NCBI RefSeq assembly: GCF_051020955.1
Contig: NW_027476830.1
Coordinates: 62,001-126,000, forward strand
Direction of reading: 5' to 3'
Length of the DNA stretch: 64,000 nucleotides
Source of the DNA: Megalopta genalis
Lineage: Eukaryota; Arthropoda; Insecta; Hymenoptera; Halictidae
Shown here: positions 27,061 to 40,330 of the stretch, piece after piece
Layout of the letters: each line of letters opens with the position of its first letter
Position numbering within the stretch: position 1 is the stretch's first letter
Translations under genes and position numbers: made by a program
Notes under the pieces: model-generated
What the model was told of the DNA's origin: nothing
Database searches by the model: none
The model's input: the letters and a program-made list of their open reading frames with translations, nothing else

Positions 27061-28439
27061 GATGTAAAAAGTTTAGCTTCAAATCAATGCGATGTAGAAG
27101 GTTTAGCTTCGAATCCATGCGAATCAAATGATTTAGCTTCAAATACTTGTGATATACATGATATAGCTTCAAATGCAGACGGAAAAAACGTGTTAGCTTC
27201 AAATCCATGCGAAAGACATGATTTAGCTTCAAATCAGTGCGTTCTAGGAGGCTGGGCATCAAAACCCATGCGAAACAAACGAGTTAGCTTCAAATCCATG
27301 CGAAACACATGATTTAGCTTCAAATAAATTCGAAGTAGAAGACTTAGCTTCAAATTCATGCGAAACGAAAGATTCAGCTTCAAATACTTGCGCTATAAGT
27401 GATATAGCTTCAAATACTGGGGAAACGATCGAGTTAGCTTCAAATCCATGCGAAACACATGATTCAGCTGCAAATCAATGCGATGTAGAAGGTTTAGCTT
27501 CAAATCCATGCCAAACACATGATTTAGCTTCAAATCCATGGGATGTAGAAGGTTTAGCTTCAAATCCATGCGAAACATATTATTTAGCTGCGAATCAGTG
27601 CGATGTTGAAGGCTCAGGTTCAAATCCATGCGATTCAAATGGTTTCATCTTGAAATACTTGTGAAAGACATGATTTAGCTTCAACTGCATGCGAAACAAA
27701 CGAGTTAGCTTCAATTCCATGCGAAACAAATGATTTAGCTTCAAATCAATGCGAAGTAGATGGCTTAGCTTCAAATCCATACGAAAAAAATGGTTTAGCT
27801 ACAAATACTTGTGATATACATTATTTAGCTACAACTGCATGCGAAACGAACGAGTTAGCTTCAAATCCATGCGAAACACATGATTTATCTTCAAATAAAT
27901 TCGAAGTAGAAGGCTTAGCTTCAAATTCATGCGAAACGAAAGATTCAGTTTCAAATACTTGCGATATAAGTGATATAGCTTCAAATACAGGCGAAACGAA
28001 CGAGTTAGCTTCAAGTCCATGCGAAACACATGATTCAGCTGCAAATCAATGCGATGTAGAAGGTTTAGCTTCAAATCCATGCCAAACACATGATTTAGCA
28101 TCAAATCCATGGGATGTAGAAGGTTTAGCTTCAAATCCATGCGAAACAAATGATTTAGCTTCAAACACTTGGGGTATAAGTGATATAGCTTCAAATGCAG
28201 ACTAATCAAACGAGTTAGCTTCAAAATCCACGCGATACACATGATTCAGCTTCAAATACTTGCGATATAAGTGATCTAGATTCAACTGCAGGCGAAACGA
28301 ACGAGTTAGCTTCAAATCCATGCGAAACACATGATTTAGCTTCAAATCAATGCGAAGTAGATGGCTTAACTTCAAATCCATGCGAAACAAATGGTTTAGC
28401 TACAAATACTTGTGATATACATTATTTAGCTACAACTGC

Positions 28440-28875
28440 ATGCGAAACAAACGAGTTAGCTTCTAATCCATGCGGAACACATGATGTAGCTTCAAATCAA
28501 TGCGATGTATAAGGTTAGCTTCAAATCCATGCGAAAGACATGATTTAGCTTCAAATCAGTGCGTTCTAGGCGGCTTAGCATCAAAACCCATGCAAAACAA
28601 ACGAGTTAGCTTCAAATCCATGCGAAATGGTCATGATCAAATCAAACCGAAGTAGAAGGAGTAGCTTCACATCCATGCGAAACAGATGGTTTGGCTTCAA
28701 ATATTTGTGATATACATGATTTAGTATCAACTGCGTGCGAAACAATCGAGTGAGCTTCAAATCCAAGCGAAACAATGATTTAGCTTCAAATCATTGTGAT
28801 GTAGAAGGTTTAGTCTCAAATCCGCCCGAAACGAATGATTTAACTTCAAATACTTGCGATATAAGTGATATAGCT
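28440..28875 (+). repeat. Segment duplicated at 31,160-31,595 (offset 2,720)
   Basis: Both copies share TTCTAATCCATGCGGAACAC (28,461 and 31,181), the truncated unit GAAATGGTCATGATCAAATC and the GTCTCAAATCCGCCCGAAAC unit. One copy lacks a T in ATAAGGTTAGC (about 28,513) while the other has lost a base in AAACCGTGAG (about 31,277), so the net offset stays 2,720. Confidence 0.9.
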
Positions 28876-30360
28876 TCAAATGCAGACGAATCAAACGAGT
28901 TAGCTTCAAAATCCATTCGATACACATGATTTAGCTTCAAATCATTGCGAAAATCATGATTTAGCTTCAAAATCAATGCGAACTAGATGTCTTAGCTTCA
29001 AAACCATGTGAAACAAATGATTAAGCTTCAAATCAATGCGAAGTAGAAAGCTTATCTTCAAATCCATGCGAAACGAAAGATTTAGCTTTAAATACTTGCG
29101 AATATAAGTGATATAGTTTCAAATACAGACGACACAAACGAGTTTGCTTCAAATCCATGCGAAACACATGATTTATATTCAAATCAATGCGAAGTAGAAG
29201 TCTTGGCTTTGAATCCATGCGAAACAAATGGATTCGCTTCAAATACTTGCGATATAAATGAAATAGCTTCAAATGCCGGCGACACAAACGAGTTAGCCTC
29301 AAATCCATGCAAAGAACATGAGTAAGCTAAAAATGCATGCGAAAAACATGATTTAGGTTCAAATTCATGGGAAACACGTGGTATAGCTTCAAATACATGC
29401 GAGACAAATTGTTTAGCTTCAGATATTTATGCTTAAACTTCAACTGCATGCGAAACAAACGAGTTAGCTTCAAATCCAAGCTAAACACATGACTAAGCTT
29501 CAAATGCATGCGAAACAAATGATTTAGATTCAAATACTTGCGGTAGAAGTGATATCGATTCAAATGCAGACGAAACAAACGAGTTAGTTTCAAATCCAAA
29601 CGAAACGCATGATTTAGATACAAATCAATGCGATGTAGAAGGTTTAGTTTCAAATCCATGCGAAACAAATCAATTAGCTTCAAATACTTGCGACATAAGT
29701 GATATAGATACAAATGCAGAAGAAGCAAACGAGTTAGCTTCAAAGCCATGCGATATACACGATGTAGCTGCAAAACAATGCGACGTAGAAGGTTTAGTTT
29801 CTAATCCATGCAAAACAAACGATTTAGTATTAGATACTTGGGATATAAATGATATAACTTCAAATGCAGGCGGAACAAACGAGTTAGCTCCAAATCCATG
29901 CGAAACACATGATTTAGATTCAAATTCATGCGAAACACATGGTTTTGATTCATATTATTGCGAAACAAATGGGTTATATTCAGATACTTGTGATAAACAG
30001 AATTTAGCTTCAACTGCGTGCGAAGCAAACGAATAAAGCTTCAAATCAATGCGATACACATGATTAAGCTTCAAATCAATTCGAAGTAGAAGGCTTAGCT
30101 TCAAATCCAAGCGATACTAATTATTTAGCTTCAAATACTTTCGATATAAGTGATATAGCTTCAAATGCAGGCGAAACAAACGAGTTAGCTTCAAATCCAT
30201 GCGAAACACATGATTTAGCTTCAAATCCATGAGAAACACATGATTTAGCTTCAAATCAATGCGATGTAGAAGGTTTAGCTTCAAATCCGCTCGAAACAAA
30301 TGATTTAGCTTCAAATACCTGCGATATAAGTGATATAACTTCAAATGCAGGCGAACCAAA
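28845..30360 (+). repeat. Segment duplicated at 33,650-36,055 (offset 4,804, then 5,696)
   Basis: Equivalent points 29,033/33,837, 29,327/34,131 and 29,801/34,605 give 4,804. After the 892-bp internal duplication of the second copy the offset becomes 5,696 (30,357/36,053). Beyond about 30,360 the second copy lacks 151 bp and then continues to match 30,511-30,760 at offset 5,545. Confidence 0.9.
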
Positions 30361-31159
30361 CGAGTTAGCTTCTAATCCATGTAGAACACATGATTTAGCT
30401 ACCAATCAATGCGAAGTAGAAGGCTTAGCTTCAATTCCATGCGAAACGAAAGATTTAGCTTCAAATACTTGCGAATATAAGTGATATAGCTGCAAACGCA
30501 GGCGAAACAAATGAGTTAGTTACAGATCCATGCGATACACATGATTTGGGTTCAAATCAAACCGAAGTAGAAGGAGTAGCTTCACATCCATGCGAAACAG
30601 ATGGTTCAGCTTCAAATATTTGTGATATACATGATTTAGTTTCAACTGCATGCGAAACAATCGAGTGAGCTTCAAATCCAAGCGATACACTAGATTTAGC
30701 TTCAAATCAATGCGATGTAGAAGGTTCAGCTTCAAATCCATGCGATACATATGCTTTAGCTTCAAATACTTCCGATATAAATGATATAGCTTCAAAAGCT
30801 GGAGGAACAAACGAGGTAGCTTCAATTCCATGCGAAACAAATGATTTAGCTGCAAATCAATACGAAGTAGAAGGTTTAGCTTCAAATCCATGAGAAACAA
30901 ATGGTTTAGCTACAAATACTTGCGATATACATGATATAGCTTCAAATGCAGACGGAAAAAACGAGTTAGCTTCAAATCCATGCCAAACACATGACTTAGC
31001 TTCAAATCCATGGGATGTAGAAGGTTTAGCTTCAAATCCATGCGAAACATATTATTTAGCTGCAAATCAGTGCGATGTAGAAGGCTCAGGTTCAAATCCA
31101 TGCGATTCAAATGGTTCATCTTCAAATACTTGTGAAAGACATGATTTAGCTTCAACTGC

Positions 31160-31595
31160 ATGCGAAACAAACGAGTTAGCTTCTAATCCATGCGGAACAC
31201 ATGATGTAGCTTCAAATCAATGCGATGTATAAGGTTTAGCTTCAAATCCATGCGAAAGACATAATTTAGCTCCAAACCGTGAGTTCTAGGCGGCTTAGCA
31301 TCAAAACCCATGCAAAACAAACGAGTTAGCTTCAAATCCATGCGAAATGGTCATGATCAAATCAAACCGAAGTAGAAGGAGTAGCTTCACATCCATGCGA
31401 AACAGATGGTTTAGCTTCAAATATTTGTGATATACATGATTTAGTATCAACCCCGTGCGAAACAATCGAGTGAGCTTCAAATCCAAGCGAAACAATGATT
31501 TAGCTTCAAATCATTGTGATGTAGAAGGTTTAGTCTCAAATCCGCCCGAAACGAATGATTTAACTTCAAATACTTGCGATATAAGTGATATAGCT
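31160..31595 (+). repeat. Second copy of 28,440-28,875
   Basis: See the first copy. The match ends at about 31,595, where GCAGGCGACCCAAATGAG replaces GCAGACGAATCAAACGAG. Confidence 0.9.
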
Positions 31596-31987
31596 ACAAA
31601 TGCAGGCGACCCAAATGAGTTAGCTTCAAATCCATGTAGAACACATGATTTAACTTCAATTCAATGCGAAGTAGAAGGCTTATCTGCAAATCCATTGGAT
31701 ACAAATTGTTTAGCTTCAAATACTTGGGATATACATGATTTAGCTTCAACTGCATTCGAAAGAGACGAGTTAGCTTAGAATCCACGCGAAATACATTATT
31801 TAGCTTCAAGACAATGCGAATTAGAAGGCTTAGCTTCAAATCCATGCGAAACAAATGATTTTTCTTCAAATACTTGCGGTATAAGTGATATAGCTTCAAA
31901 TGCAGGCGAAACAAATGAGTTAGCTTCAAAACCATGCGAGACACATGATTTAGCTTCAAATCAAGGCAAAGTAGAAGGCATAAGCCT

Positions 31988-32006
31988 TTTGAAGATAATC
32001 TTCAAA
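31988..32006. repeat. 19-bp palindrome, TTTGAAGAT-A-ATCTTCAAA
   Basis: Two 9-bp arms are perfectly complementary around one central A. It lies in the irregular insertion AAGCCTTTTGAAGATAATC, where the normal core TTAGCTTCAAAT is disrupted. The right arm (ATCTTCAAA) resembles the normal unit core and the left arm is its inverse. It is the only clear inverted core I noticed in the window. Confidence 0.9.
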
Positions 32007-34088
32007 CCCATGCGAAACACATTATTTACCGTCAAGTACTTGCGGTATAAATGAAATAGCGTCAAATGCAGGCGAAACAAGTGAGTTCGTTTCGAAACCA
32101 TTCGAAATACATGATTTAGCTTTATATCAATGCGATGTGGAAGGCTTAGCATCAAATCCAGGCGGAACAAATGGTTTAGCATCAAATACTTGCGGTATAA
32201 GTGATAAAGCTTCAAATGCAGGCGAAACAAATGAGTTAGTTTCAAATCCATGAGAGACACATGATTTAGCTTCAAATCAAAGCGAAGTAGAAGGCTTAGC
32301 TTCAAATCCAAGCGAATCACATGATTTATCTTCAAATTCATGCGAAACACATGGTTTAGTTTCAATTCCATGCGAATCAAATGGTTTAGCTACAAATACT
32401 TGTGATATACATGATTTAGCTTGAACTGCGTGCGAAGCAAACGAATAAGCTTCAAATCAATGCGATACACATGATTAAGCTTCAAATCAATTCGAAGTAA
32501 AAGGCTTAGCTTCAAATCCAAGCGACACTAATTATTTAGCTTCAAATACTTGCGATATAAGTGATATAGCTTCAAAAGCTGGTCAAACAAACGAGTTAGC
32601 TCCACATCCATGCGAAACAGATGGTTTAGCTTCAAATATTTGTGATATACATGATTTAGTTTCAACTGCATGCGAAACAATCGAGAGAGCTTCAAATCCA
32701 AGCGAAACAATGATTTAGCCTTAAATCAAAGCGAAGTAGAAGGCTTAGCTTCAAATGCAAGCGAATCACATGATTATCTTCAAATCAATGCGAAGTAGAA
32801 TAATTAGCATCAAATCCATGCGGCACAAATAATGTAGCATCAAATCAATGCGAAGTAGACAGACTAGCTTCAAATCCATGTGAAACAAATGATTTAGCTA
32901 CAAATACTTGTGATATACATTATTTAGCTACAACTGCATGCGAAACAAACGAGTTAGCTTCAAATCCATGCGAAACACATGATTTAGCTTAAAATCATTG
33001 CGATGTATAAAGTTTAGCTTCAAATCCATGCGATAGACATGATTTAGATTCAAATCAATACGATGTAGTAGGTTCAGCTTCAAATCCATGCGATATAAGT
33101 GATGTAGCTTCAAAAGCAGGGGGAACAAACGAGGTAGCTTCAATTCCATGCGAAACAAATGATTTAGCTGCAAATCAATTCGAAGTAGAAGGTTTAGCTT
33201 CAAATCCATGCGAATCAAATGATTTAGCTTCAAATACTTGTGATATACATGATATAGCTTCAAATGCAGGCGGAAAAAACGAGTTAGATTCAAATCCATG
33301 CGAAACACATGATTTAGGTTCAGATACTTGCGATATAAGTGATATAGCTTCATATGCAGGCGAAGCAAACGAGTTATTGTCGAATCCATGCGAAACACAT
33401 GATTTAACTTCAAATCAATTCGAAGTAGGAGGATTAGCTTCAAATCCATGCGAAACAAATGATTTAAATCCAAATCCAAGCGAAAAACATGATTTAGCTT
33501 CAAATCAATGCGAAGTTTAAGGCTTAGCTTCAAAACCATGCGACACAAATTATTTAGCTTCAAATACTTGCAACATAAGTCATATAGATTCGAATGCAGG
33601 CGAAACAAAAGTTTTAGCTCCAAATCCATGCGAAACATATGATTTAGCTTCAAATACTTGCGATATAAGTGATATAGCTTCAAATGCAGACGAATCAAAC
33701 GAGTTAGCTTCAAAATCCATTCGATACACATGATTTAGCTTCAAATCATTGCGAAAATCATGATTTAGCTTCAAAATCAATGCGAACTAGATGTCTTAGC
33801 TTCAAAACCATGTGAAACAAATGATTAAGCTTCAAATCAATGCGAAGTAGAAAGCTTATCTTCAAATCCATGCGAAACGAAAGATTTAGCTTTAAATACT
33901 TGCGAATATAAGTGATATAGTTTCAAATACAGACGACACAAACGAGTTTGCTTCAAATCCATGCGAAACACATGATTTAGATTCAAATCAATGCGAAGTA
34001 GAAGTCTTGGCTTTAAATCCATGCGAAACAAATGGATTCGCTTCAAATACTTGCGATATAAATGAAATAGCTTCAAATGCCGGCGACA

Positions 34089-34980
34089 CAAACGAGTTAG
34101 CGTCAAATCCATGCAAAGAACATGAGTAAGCTAAAAATGCATGCGAAAAACATGATTTAGGTTCAAATTCATGGGAAACACGTGGTATAGCTTCAAATAC
34201 ATGCGAGACAAATTGTTTAGCTTCAGATATTTATGCTTAAGCTTCAACTGCATGCGAAACAAACGAGTTAGCTTCAAATCCAAGCTAAACACATGACTAA
34301 GCTTCAAATGCATGCGAAACAAATGATTTAGATTCAAATACTTGCGGTAGAAGTGATATCGATTCAAATGCAGACGAAACAAACGAGTTAGTTTCAAATC
34401 CAAACGAAACGCATGATTTAGATACAAATCAATGCGATGTAGAAGGTTTAGTTTCAAATCCATGCGAAACAAATCAATTAGCTTCAAATACTTGCGACAT
34501 AAGTGATATAGATACAAATACAGAAGAAGCAAACGAGTTAGCTTCAAAGCCATGCGATATACACGATGTAGCTGCAAAACAATGCGACGTAGAAGGTTTA
34601 GTTTCTAATCCATGCAAAACAAACGATTTAGTATTAGATACTTGGGATATAAATGATATAACTTCAAATGCAGGCGGAACAAACGAGTTAGCTCCAAATC
34701 CATGCGAAACACATGATTTAGATTCAAATTCATGCGAAACACATGGTTTTGATTCATATTATTGCGAAACAAATGGGTTATATTCAGATACTTGTGATAA
34801 ACAGGATTTAGCTTCAACTGCGTGCGAAGCAAACGAATAAAGCTTCAAATCAATGCGATACACATGATTAAGCTTCAAATCAATTCGAAGTAGAAGGCTT
34901 AGCTTCAAATCCAAGCGATACTAATTATTTAGCTTCAAATACTTTCGATATAAGTGATATAGCTTCAAATGCAGGCGAAA
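34089..34980 (+). repeat. 892-bp tandem duplication, copy 1
   Basis: CAAACGAGTTAGC starts at 34,089 and again at 34,981, and both copies run through GCAAAGAACATGAG, CGGTAGAAGTGATATCG and TTGCGAAACAAATGGG. 892 is not a multiple of 30, so the block contains units of other lengths. Confidence 0.92.
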
Positions 34981-35872
34981 CAAACGAGTTAGCTTCAAAT
35001 CCATGCAAAGAACATGAGTAAGCTAAAAATGCATGCGAAAAACATGATTTAGGTTCAAATTCATGGGAAACACGTGGTATAGCTTCAAATACATGCGAGA
35101 CAAATTGTTTAGCTTCAGATATTTATGCTTAAGCTTCAACTGCATGCGAAACAAACGAGTTAGCTTCAAATCCAAGCTAAACACATGACTAAGCTTCAAA
35201 TGCATGCGAAACAAATGATTTAGATTCAAATACTTGCGGTAGAAGTGATATCGATTCAAATGCAGACGAAACAAACGAGTTAGTTTCAAATCCAAACGAA
35301 ACGCATGATTTAGATACAAATCAATGCGATGTAGAAGGTTTAGTTTCAAATCCATGCGAAACAAATCAATTAGCTTCAAATACTTGCGACATAAGTGATA
35401 TAGATACAAATGCAGAAGAAGCAAACGAGTTAGCTTCAAAGCCATGCGATATACACGATGTAGCTGCAAAACAATGCGACGTAGAAGGTTTAGTTTCTAA
35501 TCCATGCAAAACAAACGATTTAGTATTAGATACTTGGGATATAAATGATATAACTTCAAATGCAGGCGGAACAAACGAGTTAGCTCCAAATCCATGCGAA
35601 ACACATGATTTAGATTCAAATTCATGCGAAACACATGGTTTTGATTCATATTATTGCGAAACAAATGGGTTATATTCAGATACTTGTGATAAACAGGATT
35701 TAGCTTCAACTGCGTGCGAAGCAAACGAATAAAGCTTCAAATCAATGCGATACACATGATTAAGCTTCAAATCAATTCGAAGTAGAAGGCTTAGCTTCAA
35801 ATCCAAGCGATACTAATTATTTAGCTTCAAATACTTTCAATATAAGTGATATAGCTTCAAATGCAGGCGAAA
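34981..35872 (+). repeat. 892-bp tandem duplication, copy 2
   Basis: It is nearly identical to 34,089-34,980, with differences such as GCTTCAAATCC against GCGTCAAATCC at the left end and AATGCAGAAG against AATACAGAAG internally. The original single-copy form is at 29,285-30,175. Confidence 0.92.
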
Positions 35873-38130
35873 CAAACGAGTTAGCTTCAAATCCATGCGA
35901 AACACATGATTTAGCTTCAAATCCATGAGAAACACATGATTTAGCTTCAAATCAATGCGATGTAGAAGGTTTAGCTTCAAATCCGCTCGAAACAAATGAT
36001 TTAGCTTCAAATACCTGCGATATAAGTGATATAACTTCAAATGCAGGCGAAACAAATGAGTTAGTTACAGATCCATGCGATACACATGATTTGGGTTCAA
36101 ATCAAACCGAAGTAGAAGGAGTAGCTTCACATCCATGCGAAACAGATGGTTCAGCTTCAAATATTTGTGATATACATGATTTAGTTTCAACTGCATGCGA
36201 AACAATCGAGTGAGCTTCAAATCCAAGCGATACACTAGATTTAGCTTCAAATCAATGCGATGTAGAAGGTTCAGCTTCAAATCCATGCGATACATATGAT
36301 TTAGCTTCAAATCCTTGCGAAACAAATGGTTTAGCTACAAATACTTGTGATATACATTATTTAGCTACAACTGCATGCGAAACAAACGAGTTAGCTTCAA
36401 ATCCATGCGAAACACACGATTTAGCATCAAATCAATGCGATGTATAATGTTTAGCTTCAAATCAATGCGATACACATGATTTAGCTTCAAATCAATACGA
36501 TGTGGTAGGTTCAGCTTCAAATCCATGCGATATAAGTGATATAGCTTCAAAAGCAGGAGGAACAAACGAGGTAGCTTCAAAACCATGCGAAACACATGAT
36601 TAAGCTTCAAATCAATGCGATGTAGAAGGTTTAGCTTCAAATCCATGCGATACACTAGATTTAGCTTCAAATCAATGCGATGTAGAAGGTTCAGCTTCAA
36701 ATACATACGACACATATGATTTAGCTTCAAATACTTCCGATATAAATGATATAGCTTCAAAAGCTGGAGGAACAAACGAGATAGCTTCAATTCCATGCGA
36801 AACAAATGATTTAGCTTCAAATCAATGCGATGTAGAAGGTTTAGCTTCAAATCCATACGATACACTAGATTTAGCTTCAAATCAACGCGATGTAGAAGGT
36901 TCAGCTTCAAATAGATACGACCCATATGATTTAGCTTCAAATACTTTCGAAACAAACGAGTTAGCTTCAAATCCATGCGAAACAAATGATTTAGCTTCAA
37001 ATGAATGCAAAGTAGATGGCTTAGCTTCAAATCCATGCGAAACAAATGGTTTAGCTACAAATACTTGTGATATACATTATTTAGCTACAACTGCATGCGA
37101 AACATTCGAGTTAGCTTCAAATCCATGCGAAACACACGATTTAGCTTCAAATCAATGCGACGTATAAGGTTTAGCTTCCAATCAATGCGATACACATGAT
37201 TTAGCTTCAAATCAATACGATGTGGTAGGTTCAGCTTCAAATCCATGCGATATAAGTGATATAGCTTCAAAAGCAGGAGGAACAAACGAGGTAGCTTCAA
37301 TTCCATGCGAAACAAATGATTCAGCTGCAAATCAATACGAATTAGAAGGTTTAGCTTCAAATCCATGCGAAACAAATGGTTTAGCTACAAATACTTGTGA
37401 TATACATTATTTAGCTACAACTGCATGTGAAACAAACGAGTTAGCTTCATATCCATGCGAAACACTCGATTCAGCTTCAAATCAATGCGATGTAGAAGGT
37501 TTAGCTTCAAATCAATAAGAGGTAGAAGGTTTAGCTTCAGATCAATAGAATGTAGAAGGTTTAGCTTCAAATCAATGCGATGTAGAGTGTTTAGCTTCAA
37601 ATCCATGCGAAACAAATGGTTTAGCTGTAAATACTTGTAATATACATTATTTAGCTATAACTGCATGCGAAACGAACGAGTTAGCTTCAAATCCACGCGA
37701 AACACATGATGTAGCTTCAAATACTTGTGATATACATGATATAGCTTCAAATGCAGGCGGAACAAACGAGTTAGCTTCAAATCCATGCGAAACAAATGAT
37801 TTAGCTTCAAATCAATGCGAAGTAGATGGCTTAGCTTCAAATCCATGCGAAACAAATGGTTTAGCTACAAATACTTGTGATATACATTATTTAGCTACAA
37901 CTGCATGCGAAACAAACGAGTTAGCTTCAAAACCATGCGATACACTAGATTTAGCTTCAAATCAATGCGATGTAGAAGGTCCAGCTTCAAATACATACGA
38001 CACATATGATTTAGCTTCAAATACTTCCGATATAAATGATATAGCTTCAAAAGCTGGAGGAACAAACGAGGTAGCTTCAATTACATGCGAAACAAATGAT
38101 TTAGCTTCAAATCAATGCGAAGTAGATGGC

Positions 38131-38430
38131 TTAGCTTCAAATCCATGCGAAAAAAATGGTTTAGCTATAAATACTTGTGATATACATTATTTAGCTACAA
38201 CTGGATGCAAAACGAACGAGTTAGCTACAAATCCATGCGAAACACATGATTTAGCTTCAAATCAATGCGATGTAGAAGGTTTAGCTTCAAATCCATGCGA
38301 AAAAAATGGTTTAGCTATAAATACTTGTGATATACATTATTTAGCTACAACTGGATGCCAAACGAACGAGTTAGCTACAAATCCATGCGAAACACATGAT
38401 TTAGCTTCAAATCAATGCGATGTATAAGGT
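38131..38430 (+). repeat. 150-bp tandem duplication (one five-unit cycle)
   Basis: The unit ending GCGAAAAAAATGGT occurs at 38,131 and 38,281, each followed by TATAAATACTTGTGATATAC, an ACAACTGGATGC unit and an ACAAATCC unit. The event copied exactly one cycle, showing that the 150-bp cycle is a unit of amplification. Confidence 0.88.
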
Positions 38431-39300
38431 TTAGCTTCAAATCCATGCGATACACATGATTTAGCTTCAAATCAATACGATGTAGTAGGTTCAGCTTCAA
38501 ATCCATGCGATATAAGTGATATAGCTTCAAAAGCAGGAGGAACAAACGAGGTAGCTTCAATTCCATGCGAAACAAATGATTTCGCTGCAAATCAATACGA
38601 AGTAGAAGGTTTTGCTTCAAATCCATGCGAAAAAAATGGTTTAGCTACAAATACTTGTGATATACATTATTTAGCTACAACTGCATGCGAAACGAACGAG
38701 TTTGCTTCAAATCCATGCGAAAGACATGATTTAGCTTCAAATCAGTGCCTTCTAGGAGGCTTAGCATCAAATCCCATGCAAAACAAACGAGTTAGCTTCA
38801 AATCCATGCGAAACACATGATTTAGCTTAAAATAAATTCGAAGTAGAAGGCTTAGCTTCAAATTCATGCGAAACGAAAGATTCAGCTTCAAATACTTGCG
38901 ATATAAGTGATATAGCTTCAAATACAGGCGAAACGAACGAGTTAGCTTCAAATCCATGCGAGAAACATGATTCAGCTGCAAATCAATGCGATGTAGAAGA
39001 TTTAGCTTCAAATCCATGCCAAACACATGACTTAGCTTCAAATCCATGGGATGTAGAAGGTTTAGCTTCAAATCCATGCGAAACATATTATTTAGCTGCA
39101 AATCAGTGCTATGTAGGAGGCTCAGGTTCAAATCCATGCGATTCAAATGGTTCATCTTCAAATACTTGTGAAAGACATGATTTAGCTTCAACTGCGTGCG
39201 AAACAAACGAGTTAGCTTCAAATCCATGCGAAACACATGATTTAGCTTGAAATCAATGCGATGTAGAAGGTTTTGCTTCAATTCCATGCGAATCAAATGA

Positions 39301-39540
39301 TTTAGCTTCAAATCAATGCGAAGTAGATGGCTTACCTTCAAATCCATGCGAAACAAATGGTTTAGCTACAAATACTTGTGATATACATTATTTAGCTACA
39401 ACTGCATGCGAAACAAACTAGTTAGCTTCAAATCAATGCGAAGTAGATGGCTTACCTTCAAATCCATGCGAAACAAATGGTTTAGCTACAAATACTTGTG
39501 ATATACATTATTTAGCTACAACTGCATGCGAAACAAACTA
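39301..39540 (+). repeat. 120-bp tandem duplication
   Basis: 39,301-39,420 and 39,421-39,540 share the rare CTTACCTTC variant and the CAAACTAGTTAGC ending (CTAG instead of the usual CGAG). 120 is four units, so this copy step deleted one unit from the cycle. Confidence 0.92.
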
Positions 39541-40330
39541 GTTAGCTTCAAAATCCACGCGATACACATGATTCCGCTTCAAATACTTGCGATATATGTG
39601 ATGTAGATTCAACTGCAGGCGAAACGAACGAGTTAGCTTCAAATCCATACGAAACACATGATTTAGCTGCTAATCAATGCGATGTAAAAGGTTTAGCGTC
39701 AAATCCATGCGATACACTAGATTTAGCTTCAAATCAATGCGATGTAGAAGGTTCAGCATCAAATACATACGACACATATGATTTAGCTTCAAATACTTCC
39801 GATATAAATGATATAGCTTCAAAAGCTGGAGGAACAAACGGGATAGCTTCAATTCCATGCGAAACAAATGATTTAGCTTCAAATCAATGCGAAGTAGATG
39901 GCTTAGATTCAAATCCGTTCGAAACAAATGGTTTAGCTACAAATCAATGCGATGTATAAGGTTTAGCTTCAAATCCATGCGAAACAAATGATTTAGCTTC
40001 AAACACTTGGGGTATAAGTGATATAGCTTCAAATGCAGACTAATCAAGCGAGTTAGCTTCAAAATCCACGCGATACACATGATTCCGCTTCAAATACTTG
40101 CGATATATGTGATGTAGATTCAACTGCAGGCGAAACGAACGAGTTAGCTTCAAATCCATACGAAACACATGATTTAGCTGCTAATCAATGCGATGTAAAA
40201 GGTTTAGCGTCAAATCCATGCGATACACTAGATTTAGCTTCAAATCAATGCGATGTAGAAGGTTCAGCATCAAATACATACGACACATATGATTTAGCTT
40301 CAAATACTTCCGATATAAATGATATAGCTT
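39541..40330 (+). repeat. 511-bp offset duplication
   Basis: The rare ATTCCGCTTCAAATAC and GATATATGTGATGTAG units occur at 39,571 and again at 40,082, with matching flanks (about 39,541-39,820 and 40,052-40,330). 511 is 17 x 30 + 1, reflecting one 31-bp unit inside. Confidence 0.88.

Larger units (their letters stand above)
16190..28440 (+). repeat. Subregion B: 150-bp five-unit cycles, often alternating as about 300-bp dimers
   Basis: This is the most regular family-1 zone. Reading units by their decapeptide, the order is PCETHD, QC(D/E)VEG, third position, fourth position, (T/N)A(C/G)ETNE, then PCETHD again. Two cycle types alternate. One ends TYDTYD, TSDIND, KAGGTNE. The other ends PCETNG, TCDIHY, TACETNE and follows an IPCETND unit. 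Five units make 150 bp and two cycles about 300 bp. Single-unit gains and losses are common, so the 300-bp period is not strict. Larger duplications at offsets 390, 1,739, 2,130 and 5,520 overlie this. Boundaries are approximate. No gene or RNA is seen. Confidence 0.88.
28440..36330 (+). repeat. Subregion C: diverged family-1 units
   Basis: Units keep the core but carry many private changes, for example CGGTAGAAGTGATATCG, GAATATAAGTGATATAG (31-mer), TTTTGATTCATATTATTGCG and GCAAAGAACATGAGTAAGC. The five-unit cycle is still readable: near 31,840-31,980 the order is PCETND, NTCGISD, NAGETNE, KPCETHD, NQGKVEG. Adjacent cycles differ from each other more than in B or E, so this part has been homogenised less. 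Duplications at offsets 2,720, 4,804 and 892 lie inside. No gene is seen; the longest open stretch is on the reverse strand at 32,928-33,731 and is repeat-derived. Confidence 0.85.
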
